In this document: positions 17,751 to 27,136 of the stretch, one piece after another | Numbering within the stretch: the stretch's first letter is position 1 | How the letters are laid out: every line of letters starts with the position of its first letter | Assembly (NCBI GenBank): GCA_020634455.1 | Contig: JACKBQ010000001.1 | Span: 372,001 to 436,000 of the forward strand | Direction of reading: 5' to 3' | Origin: Ardenticatenaceae bacterium | GTDB lineage: Bacteria > Chloroflexota > Anaerolineae > Promineifilales > Promineifilaceae | Length of the DNA stretch: 64,000 nt | Translations under genes and position numbers: made by a program | Notes under the pieces: generated by a model | The model's input: the letters and a program-made list of their open reading frames with translations, nothing else | Told to the model about the DNA's origin: nothing | Databases searched by the model: none

Positions 17751-18805
17751 ACGGCCGTATCATTCGCGCACTCATACAAAAAGATATTATGGTCTTTTTC
17801 AGCAACCAGTTCTTTGCCCTGATCACCGGGCTGGCGTTGGTGGCTTACGCAGGCATCTACTTTGCCATGCCGTCCAGCGTGGACGAGACGATCGAGATGG
17901 CCGTCTTTGCCCCGGCGCTGCCCACCGTCCTGGCCGATTCACTGGGCGACGAAGGTGTGGTGCTGAAAAACTTTGAGTCGAAACAGGCGCTGGAAACGGC
18001 CGTTACCGATAATGACTACGCCGTCGGGGTGGTTATCCCAGAGTCGCTCAATCAGGCACTGGCTAGCGGCGAGCAGGGGCAAATTGACCTCTACTTTAGC
18101 CCCGACTTCCCCGAAGAACTTAAACAAGCGTACGTCATCTTTTTTGAGGAGATTGGCTACAACCTGAGCGGGCAGCGGTTAAATATTGAGGTACACGAAG
18201 AAATCTTGGGCGTGGACCGCGCCGGGAACCAGATTCCCCAGCGAGACAAGATGCTGCCCCTCTTTGCCGTGCTCATCCTGACAATGGAAACGCTGGGGTT
18301 GGCCAGCCTGATCAGCAGCGAAATTGAAGCGGGCACGCTGCAAGCGCTGCTAGTCACCCCCATGCGCATGGAAGGGCTGTTTGTGGCCAAAGGCACGGTG
18401 GGCGTGGGGCTGGCCTTTATCCAATCCTTGCTGCTGATGGCCGTGACGGGTGGCTTAAACCAGCAGCCGCTGCTCATCATCATCGCCCTGCTGCTGGGGT
18501 CGCTGCTGGTGACCGGGCTGGGCTTCCTCATTGCCTCAGTGGCCAAAGACCTCATGTCGGTTATGTCCTGGGGCATTCCGATTATCCTGGTGCTGGCGAT
18601 ACCCGCCATTGGCCTGCTGCTGCCCGGTCTGACCACCGACTGGATCAAGGCGGTGCCTTCCTATTATTTAATTGATACGGTGTACGGCGCGGCCGCTTTG
18701 GGGCTGGGCTGGGCCGATGTGGGCGGTAATTTGTTGCCGTTGGCTGCTTTTTCCCTGGCGTTTATGGGATTGGGCATTGTGGTTTTGCGGAGGAAATTCC
18801 AATGA
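17747..18805 (+). CDS. ABC-2 type exporter permease 1
   Basis: A 352-residue membrane subunit. It has one N-terminal membrane helix (FFALITGLALVAYAGIYFA), a large extracytoplasmic domain (about 40-165), then five hydrophobic segments including the ABC-2 core (IEAGTLQALLVTPMRMEGLFVAK). It overlaps the ATPase gene by 4 bases (ATGA) and the next permease by 4 bases, so all three are translationally coupled and probably form a heterodimeric pore. Confidence 0.9.
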   Translation: MNGRIIRALIQKDIMVFFSNQFFALITGLALVAYAGIYFAMPSSVDETIEMAVFAPALPTVLADSLGDEGVVLKNFESKQALETAVTDNDYAVGVVIPESLNQALASGEQGQIDLYFSPDFPEELKQAYVIFFEEIGYNLSGQRLNIEVHEEILGVDRAGNQIPQRDKMLPLFAVLILTMETLGLASLISSEIEAGTLQALLVTPMRMEGLFVAKGTVGVGLAFIQSLLLMAVTGGLNQQPLLIIIALLLGSLLVTGLGFLIASVAKDLMSVMSWGIPIILVLAIPAIGLLLPGLTTDWIKAVPSYYLIDTVYGAAALGLGWADVGGNLLPLAAFSLAFMGLGIVVLRRKFQ

Positions 18806-19875
18806 GTGCAAGACGTGTGGGTGTATTGTTGGCGAAAGAGTTTACGCGCGGAGCGACCAACTTTATTTTCATCTTTGCCCTGGTGGTGCCGATTGTGTTT
18901 AGCCTGGTGCTGAACCTTTTGTTTGGCAGCTTCTTTTCTGGCAAGCCCAAGCTGGGTGTGGCCGATTTGGGCAGCTCTAATTTGGTGACGCAGGCGCAGG
19001 CGGTGGATTCGATCATCGTGACGGAATACGAGTCAGATGCGGCCTTGCGTGAGGCGGTGCAGGTTGGGGCAGTGGATTTGGGGCTGACGTTACCCGCCAA
19101 TTTTGATACGGCCGTTCAAACCGGCGACAGCGTGGCCATCGAAGCGTACATCTGGGGCGAAAGCCTGATGCAAGATCGGGCCATCCTGGGTACCTCTATT
19201 GCCGTCTGGATTCGCACCATTGCCGGGCAGGAAAAGCCAGTAGAGATCGTAACGACGACGCTAGGGGACGAAACGGCCGTTCCCTGGGAGGTCCGCTTGC
19301 TGCCGTTTGTGGTCCTCATCACCATCATGATTGGCGGCATTATGGTGCCTGCCACCTCGTTGGTAGAAGAAAAGATGAAGCGCACGCTAACGGCCGTAAC
19401 CACCACGCCGACCTCAGTTGGGGAAGTGTACATGGCCAAAGCGCTGCTGGGCATCATTCTGGGCGTGGTCATGGGCGTCGTCATCCTGACCATGAACCGC
19501 GCCTTTGGCAGCCAGCCGCTGCTACTGGTGGGTCTGCTCGCTCTTGGTGGCACGATGGCTTCCATTTTTGGCATTGTGCTAGGCATTTTGATCAAGGATA
19601 TCAATTCGCTGTTTGCCACCATTAAAGGGATTGGCATCCTGCTCTACGCGCCCGCGATTGTTTACCTGTTCCCCACGTTGCCGCAGTGGGTGGCGCAAAT
19701 CTTCCCTACTTACTACATCATCGGCCCCATCATGGACGTAACGCAAAAGGGGGCCACCTTTGGTGATGTGGCTTCGGATGTGGCGATTTTGATTGCCATT
19801 ATTTTGTTGCTGGTGGGGGTGGTGGCGGTGCTGTCTCGCCGGGCGCGCCAGGGTGGCGCGTTGGCTGCGGCGTAA
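18802..19875 (+). CDS. ABC-2 type exporter permease 2
   Basis: A 357-residue homologue of the previous subunit: N-terminal helix (FIFIFALVVPIVFSLVLNLLF), extracytoplasmic domain (about 40-165), then membrane helices with the ABC-2 core (VPATSLVEEKMKRTLTAVTT) and a C-terminal helix. Last gene of the operon; a palindrome-based terminator follows. Substrate unknown. Two distinct permeases plus a TetR gene are typical of drug or lipid exporters. Confidence 0.9.
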   Translation: MSARRVGVLLAKEFTRGATNFIFIFALVVPIVFSLVLNLLFGSFFSGKPKLGVADLGSSNLVTQAQAVDSIIVTEYESDAALREAVQVGAVDLGLTLPANFDTAVQTGDSVAIEAYIWGESLMQDRAILGTSIAVWIRTIAGQEKPVEIVTTTLGDETAVPWEVRLLPFVVLITIMIGGIMVPATSLVEEKMKRTLTAVTTTPTSVGEVYMAKALLGIILGVVMGVVILTMNRAFGSQPLLLVGLLALGGTMASIFGIVLGILIKDINSLFATIKGIGILLYAPAIVYLFPTLPQWVAQIFPTYYIIGPIMDVTQKGATFGDVASDVAILIAIILLLVGVVAVLSRRARQGGALAAA

Positions 19876-19904
19876 ACGGGATTTGTTCGATCTGGTAAAA
19901 TGAA

Positions 19905-19940
19905 CCGGAAATGGTTGGAAACGGCCGTTTCCGGTTTTTT
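19905..19940 (+). terminator. Terminator built on the ACGGCCGT palindrome
   Basis: GGAAACGGCCGTTTCC (19917-19932) is a perfect 16-base palindrome. CCGGAAA (19905-19911) can alternatively pair with TTTCCGG (19928-19934). Six T follow directly. It lies 30 bases after the last exporter gene. Confidence 0.75.
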
Positions 19941-19987
19941 GTATACTGCGTCGAAACGCAAAGCTCTCTAAATTGACGGATTCGCTA

Positions 19988-21550
19988 CTAAAGATTAGCG
20001 GCTTGTTCTAGCGTGTTGATCGTCTTTTGGTACAGCTTCTTGGCCCGCTCCGGGCTGTCGCCAATGCAAACCGTGCCAAATTTACCAAACTCCGACAGCG
20101 CCCCCATGAGATGGAAAACCACGCCCTGCTGCGTGGCTGCATTAAAGTGCAGCCCGTTGAGCACCGCTAAATCCACCAAATCATCCGGCGTTAGCCCCAG
20201 GTAGGCGTTGCTGTGGACGTTGTCGGAGGCGTAGTAGTAGCGGGGCTGGGCCATCGGTGTGTAATACTGCCCTTCGCCTACGTCGTAAATGCCGTTGGTG
20301 AGGAACTTGAGCATGAGGAATGGATGGGTGGTGCCCCCTTTGCGTAAATTAATTTCGATGGCGGAATGGTGCCAACCGTCTGCCTGCTTGACCGAAATGA
20401 AGTCCACGGCAAAACGGCCGATTACGCCATGCTGCTGCAAAACCTCCCCGATACGTCGCCCCGCTTCCTGAATTTCCAGACGATACTCGGCATCGGCTGG
20501 GAAAGTGCAGCCGAGAAAAATTTGACCAGACGGGCCGCCCAAAACCTGATCGTGGGTGGAGATTACTTCCGTTTTCCCCAGCGGATTGATGCGGCACTGC
20601 ACCGAGGGGGATCGCTTGTCGTCGCCATCAATCCAGCTTTCCACGATGCCCTGCATTTGGCGGAACTTGTGGCGGAAGCTGTCCCACGTTTCGGTGGCGG
20701 CTTCAAAGCGGAGACGCTGAGGTAGTTCGCGGGTAATCCAGGGGCGCAGGCCGCCGTTGATGCCGCACCCCTCGTAGGAAAATACCGCATTGCCTTCGCC
20801 CGAAAAGCCATCGTTGAGCTTGACGACGGCGCGGCGCAGGTTGGGATTTGCTTCTTTAAGGTGGGTGAGTCCATCAATAATGTCCTGTTCGTCGCGCAAA
20901 TCTTCAAAGCCAGCCGGGACAGGAACCCCGGCGGTTCGGAACACTTTACGGCCGTTGCTCTTCGTCCCCCAATGCGTCAGAGCCGGATCACAGGCGTACA
21001 GCGGCGCGTTTAGCTCCACCGCCAGCCGCCGCTCCAGTGGTGTGGCGTTAAAGCAGGTGATGTGGGCGACTGCCGGGTCAGGAATGGCGGCGCGGATGCG
21101 GTCTAGCAAGCGGGGGCGCTGCAAGATTTTTTGGGTTAGGGAAACGGCCGTGCCGTCGTGGCAGCTCAACAGGGTCAGCCGCTCTCTGGCGTGGTAGCCG
21201 GGGATGCCGGGCAGCAGATGCAGGTAATAATCAATAACGGCGTGGTGGACGGGCTGGCTGGTGATAAAAATTAGGTTGGTGCGCGGCAGTTGCAGCAGCA
21301 TCAGCAGGCACAGCATCCGCTCTTCGTAATAATGAATGCCGGAAATTTTGGCGAGTTCTTCGGGATTGAGGGTAAGGCTGGGAATGACAATGACGGTGCG
21401 GGGGGCTAAACGGTCGGGGAATACTGTTTCAAACATCGGGGCCATGCGCTTCTGGATGATGGCAAATTTCTGTTCGACGGTGAGGTCACGCGGGGAATCA
21501 GAAAGGATGTTTCGGCCGTTCGTGGGAAAATTATGGGGGTCTTTTAACAT
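19988..21550 (-). CDS. PGM1-related ATP-grasp peptide ligase
   Basis: A 520-residue protein resembling peptide ligases of the PGM1 (pheganomycin) type. It has a pre-ATP-grasp N-terminal region (PRTVIVIPSLTLNPEELAKI), ATP-grasp elements (AVVKLNDGFSGEGNAVF; FAVDFISVKQADGWHHSAIEINLRKGGTTHPF, which carries the metal-binding E and N), and a C-terminal region with GVVFHLMGALSEFGKFGTVCIGDS as in the PGM1 C-terminal domain. Such enzymes join amino acids or peptides through acyl-phosphates (family knowledge); the substrate here is unknown. ATG 21550 follows AAAGGA. It overlaps the upstream permease gene by 20 bases, so the two probably form an operon. Confidence 0.75.
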   Translation of the reverse strand: MLKDPHNFPTNGRNILSDSPRDLTVEQKFAIIQKRMAPMFETVFPDRLAPRTVIVIPSLTLNPEELAKISGIHYYEERMLCLLMLLQLPRTNLIFITSQPVHHAVIDYYLHLLPGIPGYHARERLTLLSCHDGTAVSLTQKILQRPRLLDRIRAAIPDPAVAHITCFNATPLERRLAVELNAPLYACDPALTHWGTKSNGRKVFRTAGVPVPAGFEDLRDEQDIIDGLTHLKEANPNLRRAVVKLNDGFSGEGNAVFSYEGCGINGGLRPWITRELPQRLRFEAATETWDSFRHKFRQMQGIVESWIDGDDKRSPSVQCRINPLGKTEVISTHDQVLGGPSGQIFLGCTFPADAEYRLEIQEAGRRIGEVLQQHGVIGRFAVDFISVKQADGWHHSAIEINLRKGGTTHPFLMLKFLTNGIYDVGEGQYYTPMAQPRYYYASDNVHSNAYLGLTPDDLVDLAVLNGLHFNAATQQGVVFHLMGALSEFGKFGTVCIGDSPERAKKLYQKTINTLEQAANL

Positions 21551-23810
21551 GCGGATTTCCTTTATCATCCAGCATTCGTTGTTCGCGAACAGGCACAAGG
21601 AACACAGGACAATTGGCGTGCCGCACGATTTCGTCGGCCACGCTGCCAAGCAACAGACGCTGTAAGCCGCCCCGCCCGTGGGTAGCCAGCATGATCAGGT
21701 CAATATTTTTTTCCAGGCTGATCTGTATTGCTGTTTTGGCCGGATCATCTCCGGTAAGACACACATTAGCGAGTATGCCTAAATTGTTGCAGAAAGCGGC
21801 CACGCTGTCCAGATATTGCTGCATTTTGAGTCCCAAGGTTTCTTGGGTGTGGCGCTGGGGCACGGTGAGCAGCAATAGTTCGCTACCAAATTTCTGGGCA
21901 ATGGGCAAGGCGTAGGGCAGTACGCGCTCGGCATATTTGGAGCCGTCCAGGGTGATGAGGATTTTGCGGAACTGGGTGGACACGGCCGTTTCTTCACAAG
22001 TTGGTGGCAGCAGCAAAACGGGTAGCGTTACCTGCTGCACCACCTGTCCGGCAACGCTGCCCAGCAGCAGCCGCTTCACGCCTGAATGCCCTCTGGTGGA
22101 CATGACGATGAGGCTGGCTTTTCGGGTAACGGCCGTTTGCTCAATGGTTTTGGCGATGGGGCCGGACTGAACGGCCGTTTGGATGGCTCGGCTCCCGTTG
22201 TGCCACTGGGCCGCCATGCCTGCCAGATACGCTTTCTGCGTTGTTTGCGTTGCCGCATCCGTCACAGAGAGGAAGGTGAGTGTGGTTTGGAACTGTTTGG
22301 CGAGTTGTGTGGCAATGGGAACGGCCGTTTCTGCCAGCGGGGAGCCATCTAGCGGCACCAAAATGTGGGCAGGCGGGTATGCTTCGGCAAATCCTTGCCC
22401 AATGTGAGAGGTGGTCAGGGCCAGCCGTCCGGTAATGAGCTTGCCCAGGCGGTCTTCAACGGCCGTTGGCTCCCCCAAATGAGTGCGGAAATAACTAAAC
22501 ATGCCGTACAGTAGCGGCAAAAAGAGCAAGTAAGTCCAGGCACCTTCAAAAAAGCGTTCCTCAAAAATAATAAGCGTGGCCCCGGTGGTGAGCAATGAGG
22601 CGATGATCGTTCCCAGAAGAACACCTGCTTTTGCGCCCGAAAATGATTGTCTTAATTGCCGCATCAGCCGCTTGCTGGCGGCCCAGCCCGTCATGCTGAG
22701 CAAGATGAAGACGCCCGCGGCGTAAATGGCCAGATAGGTTTCTTCATGCGTGCCAAAAAGCACAAAACAGATAATGACCAGACCAACTTCCAGCCAGACG
22801 GGTGTGTCGGCCACGCCAAATCGGTTGCGTTTACCCATAAATTTGGGCACGTAGTGGCGAAAACGCAGCCCCACAAACAGATTTTGCAATCCCTGGGCAC
22901 TGGCGGCGGAGGCTGACAGCAGCACCGCCACGCCAATCAGGGTGCCAATGAAGGGTAGCGGCGCAGGTAGCAGCAAATCCATCGTTTGGGTAAAGACAGA
23001 AACCTCGGCATTGGTGGGGTCGGCCAGTTGGAAGATGATGGGGCCGACAATAAGCATGGTAACGGCCGTTGTCCCCATGATAATAATCAAACTGCCAAAC
23101 GCTTTGCGGCTTTTTTCTCGCGGGGGACCATCATACGCAGCCACCAGATTGGCAAACACCTCAATGCCAGTCATAACGGCCAGGATGCGGGCAAAACCGC
23201 CAAACGTAAAGTGCAAATATTCCCCAGAAAACGCCCGCCAATCAATGGTGGGCAGATGGAAGCCGTATTGCCAGATAGTGGCAAACACCATCGCCCACAG
23301 CAGCAGCAAAACGGCCGCTGTGGCTGGCCCAAACGCCGCCGCCGCCACTTTTGGCCCGCGATTCACCAGCCAGCCCGTCAGTAAGCTCAGGGCGATGGCC
23401 ACAAACACGCGCAAGCGCAGCCCCAGAAAAACATCGTTCAGCACCGGGAAGCGGTCAGCGATGAAGGTGACCAGGGCGGCCATGCTCACCAAAAAGGTGA
23501 GCGTGTACTCGATGAAGGTGATGCCTGCGTTGAGCTTGACGGCCCAGCTGCCAAACTCTTCCTCGCTGAGGCCGCTGCCGCCGCTGCCATCCGTTACCCA
23601 GCGCATTACCAGCCGATACATGGCCGACACCATCGCAATGGTAAACACCACCAGCCAGACGCTGGCCCCAAACGTTACCTGGGCCACGCCAGCAACCACA
23701 ATCAGCTTCAAAAATGGGCCAAAAATGTAGAGCGGCGAAGTGGCTGGATCACCTCCACCAGCCAGGGCGCCTTCAAAGGCATTGGACAGCTTACGGGAAA
23801 CGTGAGCCAT
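21531..23810 (-). CDS. APC-type permease fused to two universal stress protein domains
   Basis: A 759-residue fusion. Residues about 1-440 hold around a dozen membrane helices of the amino acid-polyamine-organocation type (starting AFEGALAGGGDPATSPLYIF). Two cytoplasmic UspA domains follow in tandem: HILVPLDGSPLAETAVP ... STRGHSGVKRLLLGSVAGQV, and KILITLDGSKYAERVLPYAL ... ATHGRGGLQRLLLGSVADEI. Both keep the G-x2-G-x9-G-S nucleotide-binding motif, so both probably bind ATP. ATG 23810 has an excellent GGAGGAG. Inference: nucleotide status gates transport. It precedes and overlaps a PGM1-like ligase gene. Confidence 0.88.
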   Translation of the reverse strand: MAHVSRKLSNAFEGALAGGGDPATSPLYIFGPFLKLIVVAGVAQVTFGASVWLVVFTIAMVSAMYRLVMRWVTDGSGGSGLSEEEFGSWAVKLNAGITFIEYTLTFLVSMAALVTFIADRFPVLNDVFLGLRLRVFVAIALSLLTGWLVNRGPKVAAAAFGPATAAVLLLLWAMVFATIWQYGFHLPTIDWRAFSGEYLHFTFGGFARILAVMTGIEVFANLVAAYDGPPREKSRKAFGSLIIIMGTTAVTMLIVGPIIFQLADPTNAEVSVFTQTMDLLLPAPLPFIGTLIGVAVLLSASAASAQGLQNLFVGLRFRHYVPKFMGKRNRFGVADTPVWLEVGLVIICFVLFGTHEETYLAIYAAGVFILLSMTGWAASKRLMRQLRQSFSGAKAGVLLGTIIASLLTTGATLIIFEERFFEGAWTYLLFLPLLYGMFSYFRTHLGEPTAVEDRLGKLITGRLALTTSHIGQGFAEAYPPAHILVPLDGSPLAETAVPIATQLAKQFQTTLTFLSVTDAATQTTQKAYLAGMAAQWHNGSRAIQTAVQSGPIAKTIEQTAVTRKASLIVMSTRGHSGVKRLLLGSVAGQVVQQVTLPVLLLPPTCEETAVSTQFRKILITLDGSKYAERVLPYALPIAQKFGSELLLLTVPQRHTQETLGLKMQQYLDSVAAFCNNLGILANVCLTGDDPAKTAIQISLEKNIDLIMLATHGRGGLQRLLLGSVADEIVRHANCPVFLVPVREQRMLDDKGNPHVKRPP

Positions 23811-23842
23811 AGCTCCTCCAACAGGATCGAAATGCACAGCTC

Positions 23843-23874
23843 AGAAGTTCAACTGCTTGAAAAGTTGAACTTCT
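23843..23874. repeat. Hairpin upstream of the permease-USP gene
   Basis: A perfect 12-bp stem, AGAAGTTCAACT with AGTTGAACTTCT, around an 8-base loop. It lies 33 bases before the permease start and downstream of hpt. No T-run follows on the minus strand, so it is more likely another inverted repeat or a leader structure than a terminator. Confidence 0.6.
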
Positions 23875-24011
23875 CTGGTGCAGCTTGTTAACGATAAGGA
23901 ATTCTTGTGTCGAGGATTTTAGAAAACAGTATGGGGGCGGGGATCAGGTAGCCGAAGTGACAAACAGCCACAGATCGGCAGGAAGAAAGTCATAATGCAC
24001 TGGTGGGCGGG

Positions 24012-24557
24012 TTATTTTTCGTAAACGGCCGTATTCAATTCAGCAATGTAGGGCAAAGTGCGATGCTGATCGGCGTAATCTAGGCCATAGCCTACCACCC
24101 ACACGTCGGGGATTTTGAAGCCCAGGTAATCAATGGGCACGTCCAGCGACTCTTTTGGCTTTTGTACCAGCGAACAGGTACGCAGCGAGGCGGGATTGCG
24201 GCTTTTGAGCATGTTGTACAGGTAGCTGAGCGTTTTGCCGCTGTCCACAATATCCTCCACGATGATGACATGCTTATGGTCAATCGGCTCCCGCAAATCC
24301 AGCACAATACGCACCGTGCCCGATACGGTGGATTTGCCGTAGCTGGAAACGGACATGAAATCAACGACGTGCGGCACGGTCAGGTGGCGCACCAAATCGG
24401 CCAGGAAGATGAACGCGCCGCGCAGCACGCCCACCAGGTAGACCGTGCCTTTGTCGGCGTAATCAAGCGAGATTTGGTGGGCAAGGACTTTGACGTGGGC
24501 CTGGATGGTTTCTTCTGGCACTAAAACGCGGGCTAAATCGGGGTGTAACTCACTCAT
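24012..24557 (-). CDS. hpt: Hypoxanthine phosphoribosyltransferase
   Basis: A 181-residue purine-salvage enzyme that converts hypoxanthine or guanine with PRPP to IMP or GMP. The PRPP-binding motif VIIVEDIVDSGKTLSYL is intact. The N-terminal LVGVLRGAFIFLADLVRHL, the flexible-loop region SVSSYGKSTVSG and the C-terminal DVWVVGYGLDYADQHRTLPYI match the family, and the length is normal. AAGGAG precedes ATG 24557. Monocistronic in appearance, flanked by inverted repeats. Confidence 0.95.
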   Translation of the reverse strand: MSELHPDLARVLVPEETIQAHVKVLAHQISLDYADKGTVYLVGVLRGAFIFLADLVRHLTVPHVVDFMSVSSYGKSTVSGTVRIVLDLREPIDHKHVIIVEDIVDSGKTLSYLYNMLKSRNPASLRTCSLVQKPKESLDVPIDYLGFKIPDVWVVGYGLDYADQHRTLPYIAELNTAVYEK

Positions 24558-24576
24558 GGTGACTCCTTTGCTGCAA

Positions 24577-24634
24577 AAACCTCCCGGAGGTTTGGTTTGT
24601 GATGTTTCATTTGGCTGAAAACCTCCGGGAGGTT
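24577..24634. repeat. Paired palindromes AACCTCCCGGAGGTT
   Basis: Two near-identical palindromes (AACCTCCCGGAGGTTT at 24578-24593, AAACCTCCGGGAGGTT at 24618-24633) can pair within themselves or with each other. They fill the gap between hpt and the THUMP methyltransferase gene. Confidence 0.75.
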
Positions 24635-24637
24635 GCG

Positions 24638-25771
24638 TTAACCGGGTGGTTTACGGCCGTAATATTGATAATAGTTTGTCTGAATTGTGCCATTATACAG
24701 CTTGCGCACCCGACTGGGTTGGGCGCGTTTGAAGAAATCGGGGAACTTTTGGTCCGCAGTGAGCACGTAGATGGACCAGCCATCTTTTTTGCGGAACATT
24801 TTGTTAAGCGCGATGTAGATGCTGTTCAGCGCCTGGTACTCCGAAAGCCGGATGCCATAGGGTGGATTGGTGATGACGACGCCAAATTCCCGGTCAATCC
24901 ACAGCTTGCGCACATCTTTCACCTCAAACTGGATGTCGTCGGCGACGCCTGCTTTGGCGGCGTTGCTGCGGGCAATTTCGATGCTGACTGGGTCGCTGTC
25001 GCTGCCTTGCAGCAGCAAATTGCCACTGGGCAAGATGGCGTTTTGCGCTTCTTCGCGCGCCTGCGCCCACGCCTCGGCGGGGATAATGGGCCAGCCTTCG
25101 GCGGCAAATTCGCGGTGCAGGCCAGGGGCGATGTTGCGCCCGATGAGCGCGGCTTCGATCAAAATGGTGCCGGAGCCGCACATCGGGTCTAGCAGCAGGC
25201 GGTCCGGCTGCCAGTAGCTGAGCTGAACCAGCCCGGCGGCAAAGGTTTCTTTGAGCGGCGCTTCGCCCGCCTCTTCGCGGTAGCCGCGCTTGTGCAGCCC
25301 CACGCCGGAGGTGTCCAGCGTGAGCAAAGCCTGGTTGCGCACCAGGGCCAGCTGGATGGTGAACTCGGCCCCGGTTTCGGCGAACCAGTCAATTTGGTAG
25401 GCACTTTTGAGCCGCTCAACCACCGCTTTTTTGACGATGCTTTGGCAACTGCGGGCGCTTTTGAGGACAGATTTGTGTGATTTGGCGTTGACGGTGAAAC
25501 GGCCGTCTGCCGTAATCCACTCCTCCCAGGGCAAAGCGGTCGTTTGTTCAAACAGGTCGTCGAAGGTGTGGGCCGGGAACTCGGCGATTTTGAGCAGCAC
25601 GCGGTCGGCGGCGCGCAGCCACAGGTTGGCTTTGGGGATGTCTGACAGCGTGGCCTCGAATTCGATACGGCCGTCTGACACCACAATTTCTTCAAAGCCC
25701 AGCGCCTGGACTTCCTGCTTCACAATCATTTCCAGGCCAAATTTGGTGGTGGCGATTAGGGTAACTTTCAT
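24638..25771 (-). CDS. THUMP-domain class I SAM-dependent RNA methyltransferase (RlmL/YpsC-like)
   Basis: A 377-residue enzyme resembling the N2-guanine methyltransferase half of RlmL/YcbY. The N-terminal ferredoxin-like and THUMP region (ATTKFGLEMIVKQEVQALGF to about 155) is followed by the Rossmann domain with LLLDPMCGSGTILIEAALIG (motif I) and the catalytic VVITNPPYGIRL (motif IV, N-P-P-Y typical of N-methylation). Target is probably 23S rRNA guanosine by family. It lies 66 bases downstream of the aminotransferase gene on the same strand, with an inverted repeat between. Confidence 0.9.
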   Translation of the reverse strand: MKVTLIATTKFGLEMIVKQEVQALGFEEIVVSDGRIEFEATLSDIPKANLWLRAADRVLLKIAEFPAHTFDDLFEQTTALPWEEWITADGRFTVNAKSHKSVLKSARSCQSIVKKAVVERLKSAYQIDWFAETGAEFTIQLALVRNQALLTLDTSGVGLHKRGYREEAGEAPLKETFAAGLVQLSYWQPDRLLLDPMCGSGTILIEAALIGRNIAPGLHREFAAEGWPIIPAEAWAQAREEAQNAILPSGNLLLQGSDSDPVSIEIARSNAAKAGVADDIQFEVKDVRKLWIDREFGVVITNPPYGIRLSEYQALNSIYIALNKMFRKKDGWSIYVLTADQKFPDFFKRAQPSRVRKLYNGTIQTNYYQYYGRKPPG

Positions 25772-25774
25772 AAC

Positions 25775-25846
25775 CAGTTTGCGAGTTTGCGAGGAGGCGA
25801 GTTTGCCAGTAAATTCACTGGCAAACTCGCCACTCGCCTACTCGCC
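25775..25846. repeat. Intergenic inverted repeat, GCGAGTTTGC family
   Basis: GCGAGTTTGCCAGT (25797-25810) pairs exactly with ACTGGCAAACTCGC (25817-25830), flanked by further GCGAGT units. The right edge runs into the aminotransferase gene and supplies its last codons and TAG stop. A second member lies at 54946-55030. Confidence 0.85.
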
Positions 25847-27055
25847 ACAATTAAGAACCAACTTTAGTCGTTCTAGCGCTTCCGCCAGCAGCCAGCGCGG
25901 GCAGGCGAGGTTGATGCGTTCAAAGCCTGCGCCTTCGGGGCCGAACATTTCGCCTTCGTCGAGGTAAAGGCGGGCGTCTTCGAAGATGAGCTTTTTGCGC
26001 TCTTCGGCCGTCAGTTCCAGGGCGCGGCAGTCCAGCCAGACCAGGTAGGTGCCTTCGGCGGGCAGCAGGTGCAGCTGGGGCAGGTGCTGGGCCAGATAGT
26101 CGCGCATGAAATTGTAGTTGTCTTCGATGTAATCGAGAACGGCCGTTAACCATTCTTCCCCAAAATTGTAAGCCGCCTCGGTGGCTACCACGCCAAAGGT
26201 GTTGGTGCCTAGCAGCCCGGTGCGCTCAATCGTTTTGGCCAGCGGCGTGCGCAGCGCCTCGTTGGGGATGACGATGTTGGACAGCTTCAGCCCGGCGACG
26301 TTGAACGTTTTGCTGGGCGCGGTGCAGACGATGCTGTTTTGGGCAAAGCGGTCGCTGATGTTGGCAAAGCTGGTGAATTCCACGCCTTTATAAATCAGGT
26401 CGCAATGAATCTCGTCGGAGATGACCAGCACATCGTTGTCCAGGCAAATCTGGCCAAAGCGGGTCAGCTCGTCGCGGTTCCAGACGCGCCCGACCGGGTT
26501 GTGCGGGCTGCACAGGACGGCCATCTTCACGTCCGGATCGGCAGCTTTGGTGGCCAGATCGTCAAAATCCATCTGGTAACGGCCGTCTTGCAGCACCAAC
26601 GAATTAGAGACCACCTCACGGCCGTTGTTCTCGATGGCAAAGGTGAAGGGATGGTAGACCGGCCGCTGGATGAGGATTTTGTCGCCGGGCTGGGTGTACG
26701 TTTGTACCATCAGGTTGAGCGCGGGCACCACACCGGGGGTCATCACAAGCCACTCTTTTTGGATGGAACGGCCGTATCGTTTGGCAAACCAGTTAATCAC
26801 CGCCTCGTAGTAGGAATCGGTGGGCATGCAGTAGCCAAACACGCCCCGCTTGGCCCGCTCGACCACTGCCTCCACCACAGCAGGCGGGCAGCGGAAATCC
26901 ATGTCGGCCACCCACAGCGGTAGCAGCCGTTCCGTGCCGTGTTTGGGATGGGCATGGTCACCCTGGGTGACGTTGTGGGCGGCATCAAAAATAAATTCCC
27001 ACTTGATGCTGTTGATGCCAAATTTGTTTACCTCAGTGTCGAAGTCGAAGCTCAT
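25838..27055 (-). CDS. MalY/PatB-family PLP-dependent aminotransferase / C-S lyase
   Basis: A 405-residue fold-type I PLP enzyme of the MalY/PatB group, usually cystathionine or cysteine beta-lyases. Family landmarks: LPLWVADMDFRCPPAVVEAV, GVFGYCMPTDSYYEAVINWF, CSPHNPVGRVWNRDEL, the ISDEIHCDLIY segment with the PLP-binding Asp, and TAPSKTFNVAGLKLS with the PLP lysine. ATG 27055 follows AGGAG with good spacing. Its final Gly-Glu codons and stop come from an intergenic inverted repeat. Likely in methionine/cysteine sulfur metabolism (inference). Confidence 0.92.
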   Translation of the reverse strand: MSFDFDTEVNKFGINSIKWEFIFDAAHNVTQGDHAHPKHGTERLLPLWVADMDFRCPPAVVEAVVERAKRGVFGYCMPTDSYYEAVINWFAKRYGRSIQKEWLVMTPGVVPALNLMVQTYTQPGDKILIQRPVYHPFTFAIENNGREVVSNSLVLQDGRYQMDFDDLATKAADPDVKMAVLCSPHNPVGRVWNRDELTRFGQICLDNDVLVISDEIHCDLIYKGVEFTSFANISDRFAQNSIVCTAPSKTFNVAGLKLSNIVIPNEALRTPLAKTIERTGLLGTNTFGVVATEAAYNFGEEWLTAVLDYIEDNYNFMRDYLAQHLPQLHLLPAEGTYLVWLDCRALELTAEERKKLIFEDARLYLDEGEMFGPEGAGFERINLACPRWLLAEALERLKLVLNCGE

Positions 27056-27088
27056 GCTGGTCTCCTGATGTTTGGAAGATGACAAGGT

Positions 27089-27136
27089 GAAGGGGTGAGC
27101 GGGTGAAAGGGTGATCTTTTTGCCTGCTCACCCTTT
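27089..27136. repeat. Imperfect inverted repeat GGGTGAGCGGGTGA
   Basis: Repeated GGGTGA units on the left and TGCTCACCCTTTC on the right form a weak hairpin between the acyltransferase and aminotransferase genes. Confidence 0.5.

Noticed and set aside
22942..23730. 262-codon frame on the plus strand within the permease-USP gene
   Set aside because: Opposite strand of membrane-helix coding sequence; composition (Ser/Thr/Pro/Lys) is that of a shadow frame.
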